Assembly (NCBI RefSeq): GCF_010667645.1
Contig: NZ_WHZV01000001.1
Span: forward strand, 389,254-453,253
Length of the DNA: 64,000 bases
Reading direction: 5' to 3'
From: Bifidobacterium platyrrhinorum
GTDB lineage: Bacteria; Actinomycetota; Actinomycetes; Actinomycetales; Bifidobacteriaceae
Both the position numbers and the translations under genes were made by a program. A model generated the notes under the pieces. It made no database searches and was not told the origin of the DNA. It was given only the letters and a program-made list of their open reading frames with translations. Of this stretch, positions 1 to 9,658 are shown in pieces. Positions within the stretch are counted from its first letter, which is position 1. The number at the start of each line of letters is the position of its first letter.

Positions 1-980
1 TCGTCACCGTGCGCATCGCCGAACCGCAGTTCCAGGGGCAGACCAAGGACGTGCTCGGCACCGCGCAGGTCAAGCCGATCGTCACCCGCATGGCCGACAG
101 GCAGTTCGGCGAGATGATCTCCGGTTCCAAGCGTGGCTACAAGGAGCAGTCCGCCCGCGTGCTCGAGAAGATCGTCGGCGAGATGCACGCCCGCGTCCAA
201 TCGCGCAAGGCCAAGGAGGTCACGCGCCGCAAGAACGCGCTCGAATCCGCGTCCATGCCGCCGAAGCTGTCCGACTGCCAGCCGGGCAACGACGACGTGG
301 CCGAACTGTTCATCGTCGAGGGCGACTCCGCGCTCGGCACCGCCAAGGCCGCACGCAACTCCGGCTTCCAGGCGCTGCTGCCGATCCGAGGCAAGATCCT
401 CAACGTGCAGAAGGCGTCGATCACGCAGATGCTGTCGAACAAGGAATGCGCGGCCATCATCCAGGTGGTGGGGGCCGGTTCCGGCCAGAGCTTCGACATC
501 GAACAGTCGCGTTACCACAAGGTCATCATGATGACCGATGCCGACGTGGACGGCGCGCACATCCGCATCCTGCTGCTCACGCTGTTCTACCGGTACATGC
601 GGCCGCTCATCGAACACGGCTACGTGTACGCGGCCGTGCCGCCGCTGCATCGCATCGCGCTCGCCGGGTCGCACAAGGGCGAGTTCATCTACACGTATTC
701 GGACGACGAGCTCGCCGGCAAGCTCGCCGACCTGGACCGCCGCCACATCTCCTACAACCCGGACATCCAGCGCTACAAGGGCCTGGGCGAGATGGACGCC
801 GACCAGCTGGCCGACACCACGATGGACCCACGCACGCGCATGCTGCGCCGCATCCGCATGGAGGACGCGGCCGAGGCCAGCGAGATCTTCAGCCTGCTCA
901 TGGGCGACGACGTGCCGCCGCGCAAGGCGTTCATCGTCGAGAACGCGGACGATTTCGACCGTTCCAAGATCGACACCTGA
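1..980 (+). CDS. parE: DNA topoisomerase IV subunit B, C-terminal part
   Basis: This is the 3' part of a type IIA topoisomerase B subunit, cut by the window edge; the reading frame enters at base 3. About 325 residues remain, covering the end of the transducer, the Toprim domain and the tail. The Toprim glutamate motif EGDSALGTAKAAR and the metal-binding DADVDGAHIR motif are both visible. EGDSALGTAK followed by LLPIRGKILNVQKAS is the form seen in actinobacterial ParE rather than GyrB, and parC lies in the same window (26,989-29,667), which supports ParE. With ParC it decatenates daughter chromosomes using ATP. A GC-rich hairpin follows the stop codon. The choice of ParE over GyrB is by motif memory, not alignment. 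Confidence 0.9.
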   Translation, partial: VTVRIAEPQFQGQTKDVLGTAQVKPIVTRMADRQFGEMISGSKRGYKEQSARVLEKIVGEMHARVQSRKAKEVTRRKNALESASMPPKLSDCQPGNDDVAELFIVEGDSALGTAKAARNSGFQALLPIRGKILNVQKASITQMLSNKECAAIIQVVGAGSGQSFDIEQSRYHKVIMMTDADVDGAHIRILLLTLFYRYMRPLIEHGYVYAAVPPLHRIALAGSHKGEFIYTYSDDELAGKLADLDRRHISYNPDIQRYKGLGEMDADQLADTTMDPRTRMLRRIRMEDAAEASEIFSLLMGDDVPPRKAFIVENADDFDRSKIDT

Positions 981-998
981 CCCACGCCCGTCGGGACG

Positions 999-1030
999 AC
1001 GCCCGGTTGCACACGGTTGCGGCCGGGCGT
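999..1030 (+). terminator. GC-rich hairpin after parE
   Basis: An 8-bp perfect inverted repeat, ACGCCCGG (999-1006) and CCGGGCGT (1023-1030), sits 19 nt after the parE stop and before the next promoter. A T-run is nearly absent, so termination strength is uncertain. Confidence 0.5.
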
Positions 1031-1063
1031 TCCCGTATCCACGCGCGTATTGGGCGCGACCGA

Positions 1064-1069
1064 TACTAT
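1064..1069 (+). promoter_or_regulatory. -10 box of the ribokinase gene
   Basis: TACTAT lies 11 nt before the GTG at 1081 and 23 nt before the ATG at 1093. Transcription would start near 1076, giving a very short or absent leader without a Shine-Dalgarno sequence. Confidence 0.5.
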
Positions 1070-1080
1070 GCTTGTCCGAT

Positions 1081-2604
1081 GTGAATACCGAGATGAGCGC
1101 AGAAGAGAGCGAAGACATGCCCGAGGGCATCGAACCTCCCGTGGTACCCTCCGAGGCCGAGGAGGCGCAGGGTGAATCCGAGCCGGGGGCCGACACCGAA
1201 CGCATCCCCGTGATCTCCCCGGCCGCGGAGCCGATGCCGGCGGCCATCCCCCCGGTGCCCCTGCCGGGCGGGCAGGACGACCGCCTGTCCCAGGAACGTC
1301 TCGCCTCCCTCGTGCACTCCGTGGAGGAGTCCGCCCAGATCGCCGTGCCGTCGGCGCTCACCCAGTCGCAGTCCCAGATGCAGCCGCTGGTCGTGCAGGC
1401 CCCCACGGCGACGCAACCGGTCGTGCAGGTGCCCGCGGTCGTGCAGCAGGCGGCGTCGAAGTCCGCCGCGGCGTCCGCCCCGCCGTCCCTGGCGCAGGCC
1501 GTGGTCCAATCGGTCACGCAGTCCATGCCGGCCATCGTCACCAACGGCACCGGTTCCGGTCTGAAACCCGTGGTCATGACGGGCGTCATCCCGGCCGTCG
1601 TATTGGATGGCGGCACCCGGCCGGCCATGCCGCAGGAGGTGCGCGACCGTCTGCTGAGCCTTGAACGCGCGGAGGGTTCCGTGGCCGTCGTCGGTTCGAT
1701 GAATGCCGACTATACGGTGACCTCCCGCAGATTGCCGCAGCCCGGCGAGACCGTCAAGGGCGGGGCGCTCAGGATCCTGCCCGGCGGCAAAGGCGCGAAC
1801 CAGGCCGCGGCCGCGGCGCGTCTCGGCGCGAACGTGTGTCTGTACGGCGCCGTCGGCGACGACGCGAACGCCGACTTCCTGCTCGGCCAGCTCGACGCGG
1901 CCGGCGTCGACACCAGCGAGATCCTGCACACCGAAGGCGCCACCGGCACCACCGTCATCACCGTCGACGCGAACGGCGAGAACACGATCGTGTATTCGCC
2001 CGGTTCGAACGGCAAGGTGAGCGCGGGGTACGTGCAGTCCCACCGCGACGCGCTCGCCGAGGCAAGCGTGCTCGGTCTGTGCCTGGAAAGCCCGATGGCC
2101 ACCGTGATCGCGGCGGCCGAGGCCGCCCACGCGGACGGCGTGACGGTGCTGCTCAACGAGTCGCCGTTCATCCCCGAACTGCCGCACGAGCTCGTCACCT
2201 CCACCGACATCCTGCTCGTCAACGAGCACGAGGCGTCCCAGCTGCTCGAACTGGACGAGCCGTGCGACGGCGACTGGTCGCGGTGCGACTGGAACGACGT
2301 GGTCTCCCGCGTCGCCGACTACGGGTTCGAACGCGCCATCATCACATTGGGCGACGAGGGGTCCGTCGTCGTCGAGGACTACCGCTGGCACCGGGTGGAG
2401 GCCGCGAAGGTCGTGGCCAAGGACACCACCGGGTGCGGCGACGCGTTCATGGGCACCGTGCTCGCCGGGCTCGCCGCGGGCTATTCGCTGCTGGAATCCG
2501 CCCAGGTCGCCTCCTATGTGGCCGGTTACGCGGCGACCAGGTTCGGCGCCCAGTCCTCGTTCGGTTCCGCCGCGGACGTCGCCTCCTACTTCTCCGTGAT
2601 GTGA
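1081..2604 (+). CDS. rbsK: Ribokinase (PfkB family) with a 200-residue N-terminal extension
   Basis: The C-terminal 300 residues are a PfkB-family sugar kinase: the substrate motif GGKGANQAAAAARLG and the anion-hole/catalytic motif DTTGCGDAFMG (catalytic Asp near residue 452) are clear. Ribokinase, which phosphorylates D-ribose to ribose 5-phosphate, is the best family match. The usual GAGD is GCGD here. In front sit about 200 residues rich in Pro, Ala, Val, Gln and Glu with no recognisable fold; normal ribokinases are about 310 residues. The start is uncertain: GTG 1081 (507 aa) or ATG 1093 (503 aa), neither with a ribosome binding site, so leaderless translation is likely. A shorter kinase starting inside the frame is also possible, but the extension has no stops and coding-like composition. 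Confidence 0.8.
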   Translation: MNTEMSAEESEDMPEGIEPPVVPSEAEEAQGESEPGADTERIPVISPAAEPMPAAIPPVPLPGGQDDRLSQERLASLVHSVEESAQIAVPSALTQSQSQMQPLVVQAPTATQPVVQVPAVVQQAASKSAAASAPPSLAQAVVQSVTQSMPAIVTNGTGSGLKPVVMTGVIPAVVLDGGTRPAMPQEVRDRLLSLERAEGSVAVVGSMNADYTVTSRRLPQPGETVKGGALRILPGGKGANQAAAAARLGANVCLYGAVGDDANADFLLGQLDAAGVDTSEILHTEGATGTTVITVDANGENTIVYSPGSNGKVSAGYVQSHRDALAEASVLGLCLESPMATVIAAAEAAHADGVTVLLNESPFIPELPHELVTSTDILLVNEHEASQLLELDEPCDGDWSRCDWNDVVSRVADYGFERAIITLGDEGSVVVEDYRWHRVEAAKVVAKDTTGCGDAFMGTVLAGLAAGYSLLESAQVASYVAGYAATRFGAQSSFGSAADVASYFSVM

Positions 2605-2662
2605 TTCCGGCGGATGGCTTCGGGCGCGTCGTGCGCCCGCAGTCATCCACCGCCCCCGTTAG

Positions 2663-2680
2663 TATGTACGAACGTACATA
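2663..2680. promoter_or_regulatory. Inverted repeat, probable operator of the MFS gene
   Basis: TATGTACG and CGTACATA form a perfect 8-bp inverted repeat with a 2-nt spacer (AA), 30 nt before the MFS start codon. It looks like a repressor site overlapping the promoter. No regulator gene is adjacent. Confidence 0.45.
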
Positions 2681-2709
2681 ACGTTTGTTCGTCCAACGGA
2701 GGAATGCCC

Positions 2710-3912
2710 ATGGCCAGCCTGCTGCTCGCCGTCATCTACATCGCCTTCATCAGCCTTGGCCTGCCCGACGCCCTGCTCGGCGCGGCATGGCCGACGATGA
2801 GCCAGGACCTCGGGGCGTCCGTCTCATGGGCGGGCGGCATCTCGATGACCATCTCGGCCGGCACCATCGTCTCCGCCCTGCTCAGCGACCGCATGACGAT
2901 CAGGTTCGGCGCGGGTCGCGTCACCGCCGTGTCCGTCGGCATGACCGCCGCGGCCCTGTTCGGATTCTCGCTCGCGCCGAACTACTGGACGCTCATCCTC
3001 ATCGCCGTCCCCTACGGCCTGGGCGCCGGCGGCGTCGACGCGGCGCTCAACAACTACGTGGCCATCCACTACGAGAGCCGCCACATGAGCTGGCTGCACT
3101 GCATGTGGGGCGTCGGCGCCTCGCTCGGCCCCTACGTGATGGGCTACGCGCTCGCCGGCGGCCAGGGATGGGCGTGGGGCTACCGCTACATCGCCATCCT
3201 GCAGGTCGCGCTCACCGCGATCCTCGTGCTCAGCCTGCCGCTGTGGAAGGGGCGTGGCGCCACGTCGGCCGCCCCGGCCTCCGCCGGCGCGGCCGCGAGC
3301 GACGTCTCTTCCGAGGCCGTCGCCCCGCGCAAGCCGCTCGGGTTGAAGGGGGTGCTGGCGATCCGCGGCGCCAAGGAGATCCTCATCATGTTCTTCTGCT
3401 ACTGCGCCATCGAATCGACCGCCGGCCTGTGGGCCTCCAGCTACATGGTCATGCACGACGGCGTCGACAAGACCACCGCGGCCGACATGGCCAGCCTCTT
3501 CTACGTCGGCATCACCGTCGGCCGGGCGTTGAGCGGATTTCTCACCATGCGTTTCGACGACCCCGCGATGATCCGCATCGGACAGGGCGTGCTCCTGGCG
3601 GGCGTGGTGCTGGTGGCGCTTCCGCTGCCGGGGTCCGTCGGCACCGTGGTCGGCCTGGTGACGATCGGACTGGGATGCGCGCCCATCTACCCGTGCGTCA
3701 TCCATTCCACGCCGGCATACTTCGGCGAGGAGAACTCGCAGGCCATCGTCGGCGTGCAGATGGCCAGCGCGTACGTCGGCTCGCTCGTCATGCCGCCCGT
3801 GTTCGGCCTCGTGGCGCAATACGCGTCCATCGCGCTTTACCCGTTCTACATGTTCGTGTTGCTGATCCTCATGGTCGCCATGCACGAGGCGCTGCGCCGC
3901 AAGCGCGCGTGA
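2710..3912 (+). CDS. MFS transporter, sugar-permease-like
   Basis: A 400-residue integral membrane protein with about 12 hydrophobic segments and a longer hydrophilic Ala/Ser/Gly-rich loop in the middle (around residues 180-210), the usual layout of a major facilitator. The opening ISLGLPDALLGAAWPTM resembles fucose/galactose-permease-like MFS proteins of bifidobacteria, so a carbohydrate substrate is inferred. The start is set at ATG 2710 because GGAGG at 2698-2702 is 7 nt upstream; the in-frame ATG at 2704 is too close to it. It follows the ribokinase by about 100 nt, with its own operator-like palindrome. The substrate is not determinable from sequence. Confidence 0.75.
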   Translation: MASLLLAVIYIAFISLGLPDALLGAAWPTMSQDLGASVSWAGGISMTISAGTIVSALLSDRMTIRFGAGRVTAVSVGMTAAALFGFSLAPNYWTLILIAVPYGLGAGGVDAALNNYVAIHYESRHMSWLHCMWGVGASLGPYVMGYALAGGQGWAWGYRYIAILQVALTAILVLSLPLWKGRGATSAAPASAGAAASDVSSEAVAPRKPLGLKGVLAIRGAKEILIMFFCYCAIESTAGLWASSYMVMHDGVDKTTAADMASLFYVGITVGRALSGFLTMRFDDPAMIRIGQGVLLAGVVLVALPLPGSVGTVVGLVTIGLGCAPIYPCVIHSTPAYFGEENSQAIVGVQMASAYVGSLVMPPVFGLVAQYASIALYPFYMFVLLILMVAMHEALRRKRA

Positions 3913-3947
3913 CGGCCGGACGCGTGTCGCGTGTCCGCGGCCGGGCC

Positions 3948-3953
3948 GATAAT
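3948..3953 (+). promoter_or_regulatory. -10 box for leaderless lhr transcript
   Basis: GATAAT ends 7 nt before the ATG at 3961. No Shine-Dalgarno sequence is present, so the mRNA probably begins at or next to the start codon. Confidence 0.6.
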
Positions 3954-3960
3954 CGAACAT

Positions 3961-6900
3961 ATGTACGAAGGATTGGAGCCGTTCTCGGAGCCCACGAGGG
4001 CTTGGTTCCGGCACGCCTTCGGCGGGCCGACCGAAGCTCAGCGCGGGGCATGGCCGGCCATCCGCTCCGGAAGGAACGTGCTGGTCGTCGCCCCCACCGG
4101 ATCCGGCAAGACGCTCGCCGCCTTCCTCTCCGCCATCGACCGTCTGATGACCACCCCGGCCGGGGCGCAAGCCGCCCGCGGCGTGCGCATCCTCTACATC
4201 TCCCCGTTGAAGGCGCTCGCCGTCGACGTGGCCCGGAACCTCGAAACACCGCTCGACGGCATCGCCCGCGAATGCGAAACACTCGGCCTGCCCGCACCGC
4301 GCATCCGCGTCGCCACGCGCAGCGGCGACACCACCCCCAAGGAACGCCGCGCCATCGCCGCCCATCCGCCGGACATCCTCGTCACCACACCCGAATCGCT
4401 CTACCTGCTGCTCACCTCCAAGGCACGGCGCATCCTCAAGACCGTGGACACGGTCATCGTCGACGAAGTGCACGCGCTCGCCGGCACCAAGCGCGGCGCG
4501 CACCTCGCCCTGAGCCTCGAACGGCTCGACGACCTCGTCGCCGGAGGAATGCGGTCGCGCAGGGAAAAGACCGACGGCACCGGGAACACGGAGGAGGGTG
4601 GAGTCGATACCTCGTGTCGCGTGCAGCGCATCGGCCTGTCCGCCACCGTGAACCCGCCCGCCGAAGCGGCGCGCTTCCTCGGCGGGAACCGGCCCGTCAC
4701 GATCGTGGACCCCGGTTCGCGTCCCGACATGGATCTGAAGGTCGTCGAGCCGTTGGCCGACATGCGCGACCTGCAATCCGCGAACGTGCCGCGCCGTGCG
4801 GGCGGCGCGGATCCGGGGAAGGCGAACGTCCCGCACATCTCCGGCGTGACGCCCGCCATGCGCCGCCTCGCCGAACGTAAGGGCCTCGCCGGTGCCGGCG
4901 AGGCGGCGGGCGACGGCGCGCGGGGGAGCGGCGGCCGTGAACCTTCCACGGCGCTCACCGGAGCCGCCGGGGACCGCACGACCGGGTCCATATGGCCGGT
5001 GGTCGAGGCGAGCGTGCTCGACGAGATCCTCGCGCACAGGACCACGCTCGTGTTCGTCAACTCGCGCGGGCTCGCCGAAAAGCTCACCGCGCGGTTGAAC
5101 GATCTGTACGCCGAACGTCGGGGAAGCGGGGCGGGCAGCGCCTCCGCCGTGTTCGCGGACAAGGGCTCGCCCGAAGGCCGTGAACGGTTCGCCGCGCACT
5201 ACGACGCGGTCGTCGGAGGAACCACGCAGCTCGTCGGCTCGCACACGCCGGACGACGTGATTGCGATGGCGCACCATGGGTCCGTGTCGAAGGACCGGCG
5301 CAGGCAGATCGAGGAACGGCTGAAACGTGGCGAACTCAAGTGCGTGGTCGCCACGAGCAGCCTCGAACTCGGCATCGACATGGGATCGGTCGACCTCGTC
5401 ATCCAGATCGCGCCGCCCTTGTCCGTTGCATCCGGACTGCAGCGCGTCGGCCGCGCCGACCATCACGTCGGCGGCGTCTCGCACGCCCTGCTCTACCCGC
5501 TGACGCGTGAGCAGATCATCGGCGTCGCCGCAAGCATCGAAAGCATGCGCGCCGGCGATCTCGAACCATTGCACGTGCCGCGCAATCCGCTCGACATCCT
5601 CGCCCAACAGACCGTGGCCGCCGCCGCAATGGACGATCTCGACCCGGACGCATGGTATGCGGCCGTACGTCGCTCGGCCCCGTTCGCCGAACTCGACCGA
5701 AGCATGTTCGACGCGGTCATGGGCATGCTCACCGGTGCCTACGACACCGAGGAATTCTCCGCGTTCCGCCCGCCGCTCATGTGGAATCACGACATCGCGT
5801 CGGCGAAAGGGACCGTGGCCGCCTCCGGAAGGGGTGCGGACGCGTCCCACGGAACGGGACTCATATCGGCGCGGCCCGGAGCACAGCGGCTCGCCGTCAC
5901 CTCCGGCGGCACGATACCCGACCGCGGCCTCTACACGGTCGTGCTGCCCGAAGCGGACGGCAACCAGGGGCGGCGGAGGGTCGGCGAACTCGACGAGGAG
6001 ATGGTGTACGAGTCGCGCGTCGGCGACGTCATCACGCTCGGCACCTCCACCTGGCAGATCCAGGAGATCGACAGGGACCGGGTGGTCGTCACCCCCGCGC
6101 CCGGGCGCACCGCGCGACTGCCGTTCTGGCATGGCGAAGAATCGGGACGCGACGCCGGTTTCGGCCGTGCCAAAGGCCGTTTCATCCGCGAGACCGCGAA
6201 GGACCTCACCGATTCCCGGGAACCACGGAATCGTGAGGGAGAGTCGACGGCGCAGGGGAAGACGGTCGTTCCGGCGCCCTCTTTCGGACCGCCCACTCTC
6301 CGGCGGTTGCGCGCCGACGGCCTCGACGACAACGCCGTCGGCAATCTCGCCCGGCTGCTCGCCGAACAACGGGCGGCGACCGGAACCATACCCTCCGACC
6401 GCGAGATCGTCATCGAACGATGCCCGGACGAGCAGGGCGACCAACGCATCATCGTGCATTCGCCATACGGCCGGCGTGTGCACGAGCCATGGGCCATGGC
6501 GATCTCCACACGGCTGAAGCAACGCCACGGATTCGACGGGCAGGCGTATGCGGCCGACGATGGCATCGTCATCCGCATCCCCGACGGCGCCGGCGACATT
6601 CCCGCGCGGGACCTGCTCCTGTTCGAACCGGACGATCTCACACGCGTCATCGAGACCGAGGTGGGGGAGAGCGTGCTGTACGCGGCGCGGTTCCGCGAAT
6701 GCGCCGCACGATCGCTCTACCTGCCGCGCACCGAACCGGGCCGCCGCGTGCCGCTGTGGCAGCAGCGTCTGCGCGCGGCCCAGCTGCTCGCCGCCGCGCG
6801 CACACGGCGCAACTTCCCGTTGCTGCTCGAAACCGCGCGCGAATGTTTGCAGGACGTGTACGATCTGCCGGCGCTACGGGACCTGATGAACGGGCTCGAT

Positions 6901-8925
6901 GACGGCACCGTCATCATGAGGGACGTGGCGACCGAAACGCCGTCGCCGTTCGCCGAGAACCTGCTGTTCGGCTTCGTCGGATCCGTCATGTACCAGTACG
7001 ACGTGCCGCAGGCCGAACGCAGCGCCCAACTGCTGTCCATGGACCCCGAAGTGCTGGAACGGCTGCTCGGCACCACCGACATGGCCGCCGTGCTCGACCC
7101 GGAGACGATCGCCGACGTGACGCGGGAACTCGCCGGCCGCACATTCTGGAACGAACTCGACGACGCCGACGTGATCGGACGGACGACGCGCTACGCCAAG
7201 ACGCACGGTCCGTTCACCGCGGACGGACTCGCCTCCGACCTGCGCATCGACGCCGAGACGGCCGTACGCGCTCTCGATGAGCTCGGACGGCGCGGGGAAC
7301 TGCTGTCCGGGCATTTCGTCGACATGCCATCGCGCGAGGCCGGGGACGCCACGGACCATGCCGGAGGCGGCGCGATCGCGTCGGAATCCGCGGCGGGGGC
7401 CACGCAATGGCTTCATCGTGACGTGTTCCGTCGCATCCGTGCCAGATCGCTCGCCAAGGCACGCCGGGAGGTGCGCCCGGTCGATCCGGCCGCATACCAG
7501 ACCTTCCTGTTCGACCGTCAGGGCGTCGGGCCGGTGGGCGGCGAACGGTACCGGGGCGTGGACGGGCTGCTGGCCGTCATCGAACAACTGGAGGGTGTGA
7601 CCCTGCCGGCCGCCGTATGGGAATCCTCCGTGTTCCCGGCACGTGTGGCCGATTATGCACCCGCCATGCTCGACGAACTGCTCGCCGGGGGAGACGTCGT
7701 CTGGATCGGCTCCAAAACCGGTTCCACCGCGCCCCGCGAACCCGGATCGGTCGCCTTCCATCCCACCGGCTCCCCATTGCAGGGCGGCATCGTCGAGCGA
7801 TCCGACGTCACCGGCGACCCCTCCCGCGCCGGTGCCGAAATCCAGACCATCCCCGACGCCATTCTCGCCGTCCTGTCCTCGGGAGGCGCCTATCACGCCG
7901 CGCAACTGTCCGCCATGACCCGCGAACGATGGGCCGGTGCCGCCGGCGCCATGGACCGGGTCGACCCCCGGACCGGCGAGATCACGGCGGCGCAGGACGG
8001 GAGCGCCGCGGGCGACGGGGGAACCCCCTGGTCCGATGCCCAATTCGAGGAGGCGCTGTGGTCGCTAGTATGGCAGGGCAAGGTGACCAACAGCACATTC
8101 GCCCCGGTGCGCGCATTGGGAGCGGGCGGGCGCGCCGCACGTCGCCCATCCTCCCGGATCACACGGCGGCGCATCCGGGTTCGGACCGCCATGCCGACGA
8201 CCATGGGAGGACTGTGGTCCCTAGCCGGGTCGGACGAACCGGACGAACCAGCCGTACCGGCCGCACCGGAACAGCGCATGATCGAACAGGTGGAGATCCT
8301 TCTGGACCGCTATGGCGTCGTCGCGCAGCCATTGGTCGACAAGGACGGCATCCCCGGAGGGTTCCCGGCGTTGTATCCGGTGTTGGCGCGCATGGAGGAG
8401 CACGGTCGTCTGGTGCGCGGCATGTTCGTCTCCGGCTTCGGAGCGGCCCAATTCGCCGACAGGGACACCGTCGACGCGCTGAGACGCATGGAACATGCGG
8501 ATGACGGGGGCCAACAGGACGGGCGACGCCGGGAGCGGCGCGACCGGCACATGACCTCGCCGGTGGCGATCGGCGTGCTGGACCCGGCGAACCTGTACGG
8601 TTCCGCCATACGATGGCCCGCCACGCCGTCCGGCGCTTCGAAGCCGACCAGACGCGAAGGCGGCATCGTGGCACTGTCCGCCGGCGAACCCGTCGCCTAC
8701 GCCATGCCGCGCTCCAGACGCCTGACGGTGTTCGATGCCGACGGGAACGACGACGGCACGCGTATGGGACTGACGGAACTGGCGTACGCCCTGCGCCGCG
8801 ACGGCCCCGGAACGGTGACCTTCGCCGACGTCAACGGAGCACCGTTGAACGCCGGCAACCGGTATGCGCGCGTCCTGCACCAGGCCGGCTTCACGCCGGT
8901 GCCGCAGGGCATGCGCCTGTACTGA
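3961..8925 (+). CDS. lhr: Large ATP-dependent helicase Lhr
   Basis: A 1654-residue superfamily 2 helicase of the Lhr (long helicase-related) family, thought to act as a 3'-5' DNA or RNA:DNA translocase in repair. Visible in order: Walker A APTGSGKT (near residue 45), DEVH box (about 167), GLSATV motif III, then LELGIDMGSVDLVIQ and QRVGRADHHVGG of the second RecA domain (about 495), followed by the Lhr-specific region beginning PRNPLDILAQQ and a very long C-terminal part ending GFTPVPQGMRLY. Actinobacterial Lhr proteins are usually about 1500 residues; this one is slightly longer because of Gly/Ala-rich insertions. The start ATG 3961 is chosen from the leaderless promoter; a GTG at 3931 is in frame but unlikely. 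Confidence 0.93.
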   Translation: MYEGLEPFSEPTRAWFRHAFGGPTEAQRGAWPAIRSGRNVLVVAPTGSGKTLAAFLSAIDRLMTTPAGAQAARGVRILYISPLKALAVDVARNLETPLDGIARECETLGLPAPRIRVATRSGDTTPKERRAIAAHPPDILVTTPESLYLLLTSKARRILKTVDTVIVDEVHALAGTKRGAHLALSLERLDDLVAGGMRSRREKTDGTGNTEEGGVDTSCRVQRIGLSATVNPPAEAARFLGGNRPVTIVDPGSRPDMDLKVVEPLADMRDLQSANVPRRAGGADPGKANVPHISGVTPAMRRLAERKGLAGAGEAAGDGARGSGGREPSTALTGAAGDRTTGSIWPVVEASVLDEILAHRTTLVFVNSRGLAEKLTARLNDLYAERRGSGAGSASAVFADKGSPEGRERFAAHYDAVVGGTTQLVGSHTPDDVIAMAHHGSVSKDRRRQIEERLKRGELKCVVATSSLELGIDMGSVDLVIQIAPPLSVASGLQRVGRADHHVGGVSHALLYPLTREQIIGVAASIESMRAGDLEPLHVPRNPLDILAQQTVAAAAMDDLDPDAWYAAVRRSAPFAELDRSMFDAVMGMLTGAYDTEEFSAFRPPLMWNHDIASAKGTVAASGRGADASHGTGLISARPGAQRLAVTSGGTIPDRGLYTVVLPEADGNQGRRRVGELDEEMVYESRVGDVITLGTSTWQIQEIDRDRVVVTPAPGRTARLPFWHGEESGRDAGFGRAKGRFIRETAKDLTDSREPRNREGESTAQGKTVVPAPSFGPPTLRRLRADGLDDNAVGNLARLLAEQRAATGTIPSDREIVIERCPDEQGDQRIIVHSPYGRRVHEPWAMAISTRLKQRHGFDGQAYAADDGIVIRIPDGAGDIPARDLLLFEPDDLTRVIETEVGESVLYAARFRECAARSLYLPRTEPGRRVPLWQQRLRAAQLLAAARTRRNFPLLLETARECLQDVYDLPALRDLMNGLDDGTVIMRDVATETPSPFAENLLFGFVGSVMYQYDVPQAERSAQLLSMDPEVLERLLGTTDMAAVLDPETIADVTRELAGRTFWNELDDADVIGRTTRYAKTHGPFTADGLASDLRIDAETAVRALDELGRRGELLSGHFVDMPSREAGDATDHAGGGAIASESAAGATQWLHRDVFRRIRARSLAKARREVRPVDPAAYQTFLFDRQGVGPVGGERYRGVDGLLAVIEQLEGVTLPAAVWESSVFPARVADYAPAMLDELLAGGDVVWIGSKTGSTAPREPGSVAFHPTGSPLQGGIVERSDVTGDPSRAGAEIQTIPDAILAVLSSGGAYHAAQLSAMTRERWAGAAGAMDRVDPRTGEITAAQDGSAAGDGGTPWSDAQFEEALWSLVWQGKVTNSTFAPVRALGAGGRAARRPSSRITRRRIRVRTAMPTTMGGLWSLAGSDEPDEPAVPAAPEQRMIEQVEILLDRYGVVAQPLVDKDGIPGGFPALYPVLARMEEHGRLVRGMFVSGFGAAQFADRDTVDALRRMEHADDGGQQDGRRRERRDRHMTSPVAIGVLDPANLYGSAIRWPATPSGASKPTRREGGIVALSAGEPVAYAMPRSRRLTVFDADGNDDGTRMGLTELAYALRRDGPGTVTFADVNGAPLNAGNRYARVLHQAGFTPVPQGMRLY

Positions 8926-8929
8926 ACCG

Positions 8930-9514
8930 TCACCCCAGTTTCCTCAACAGCGAATCGACATGGCCCTTCGCGCGCACGTTGTACCGGGCAAGCGTGATGA
9001 CGCCATCCCCGTCGATGGCGAACGTCGAACGGATCACGCCCACATGCGTCCTGCCGTACAGCTTCTTCTCCCCGTATGCGGCATAACGCCTGTGCACCGT
9101 CAGATCGGGGTCGCTCAGCAACGGGAACGACAGATGGTCGCGCTCGCGGAACCGCTGCAGTTTGGCGATCGGATCCTTCGACACCCCGAGTACCGTGTAG
9201 CCGAGCGAGGAAAGACGGGCGATGTTGTCGCGGAAATCACACGCCTCGGTGGTGCATCCGGGCGTCATCGCCGCAGGATAGAAGTACAGCAGCACCTTCT
9301 TTCCGGCCCCGGTGAGATCGGAAAGCGTGACCTGCGATTCGCCGCCGTCCGGTTCCACCGCGGGCAGCGTGAAATCGGGGGCCTTCAGCCCTGCCTCGAG
9401 ACGCGCCGGCAATGGTTCGGCCTGCCTCTTTTCGCCGTTCGCCGCGCCCGGCTCCGGACCGTTGGCCGGAGCCGGGGCATCGATGTCCGTATCGGTGTCG
9501 TTCGTCGTGGTCAT
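8930..9514 (-). CDS. bcp: Thioredoxin-dependent peroxiredoxin (Bcp/PrxQ type)
   Basis: A 194-residue peroxiredoxin that reduces hydroperoxides with thiol donors in the cytoplasm. The peroxidatic cysteine is C87 in TPGC and the resolving cysteine C92 lies five residues later in EACDF, as in the atypical 2-Cys Bcp family. The thioredoxin-like core starts near residue 40; in front is an Asp/Thr/Pro-rich hydrophilic tail not present in E. coli Bcp. The start ATG at 9514 has an AAGGAG site at good spacing, which excludes the longer frame opening at 9604. It is convergent with lhr, only 4 nt separating the stops. Confidence 0.92.
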   Translation of the reverse strand: MTTTNDTDTDIDAPAPANGPEPGAANGEKRQAEPLPARLEAGLKAPDFTLPAVEPDGGESQVTLSDLTGAGKKVLLYFYPAAMTPGCTTEACDFRDNIARLSSLGYTVLGVSKDPIAKLQRFRERDHLSFPLLSDPDLTVHRRYAAYGEKKLYGRTHVGVIRSTFAIDGDGVITLARYNVRAKGHVDSLLRKLG

Positions 9515-9658
9515 ATTCGCTCCTTCCACAGGGATATCGGCTTCCATCGTATTCCCGCATCCGCATGCATCCCCGTGTTCGCCCGGAATTGGCGACGGGG
9601 TCATGCCCCGTCAATCCGACGGTGCTATGGTGTGGGCTGATCGAACGAGGGGAAGTGC

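Noticed and set aside
538-1080. The ribokinase frame is open far upstream, into parE.
   Set aside because: It overlaps parE coding sequence and lies before the only promoter; the start was placed at 1081 or 1093.
2824-6528. A 1234-codon open frame on the minus strand opposite the MFS and lhr genes.
   Set aside because: It is a shadow of GC-rich codon structure; the product is rich in Arg, His, Gly and Asp with no domain, and lhr on the plus strand has complete helicase motifs.
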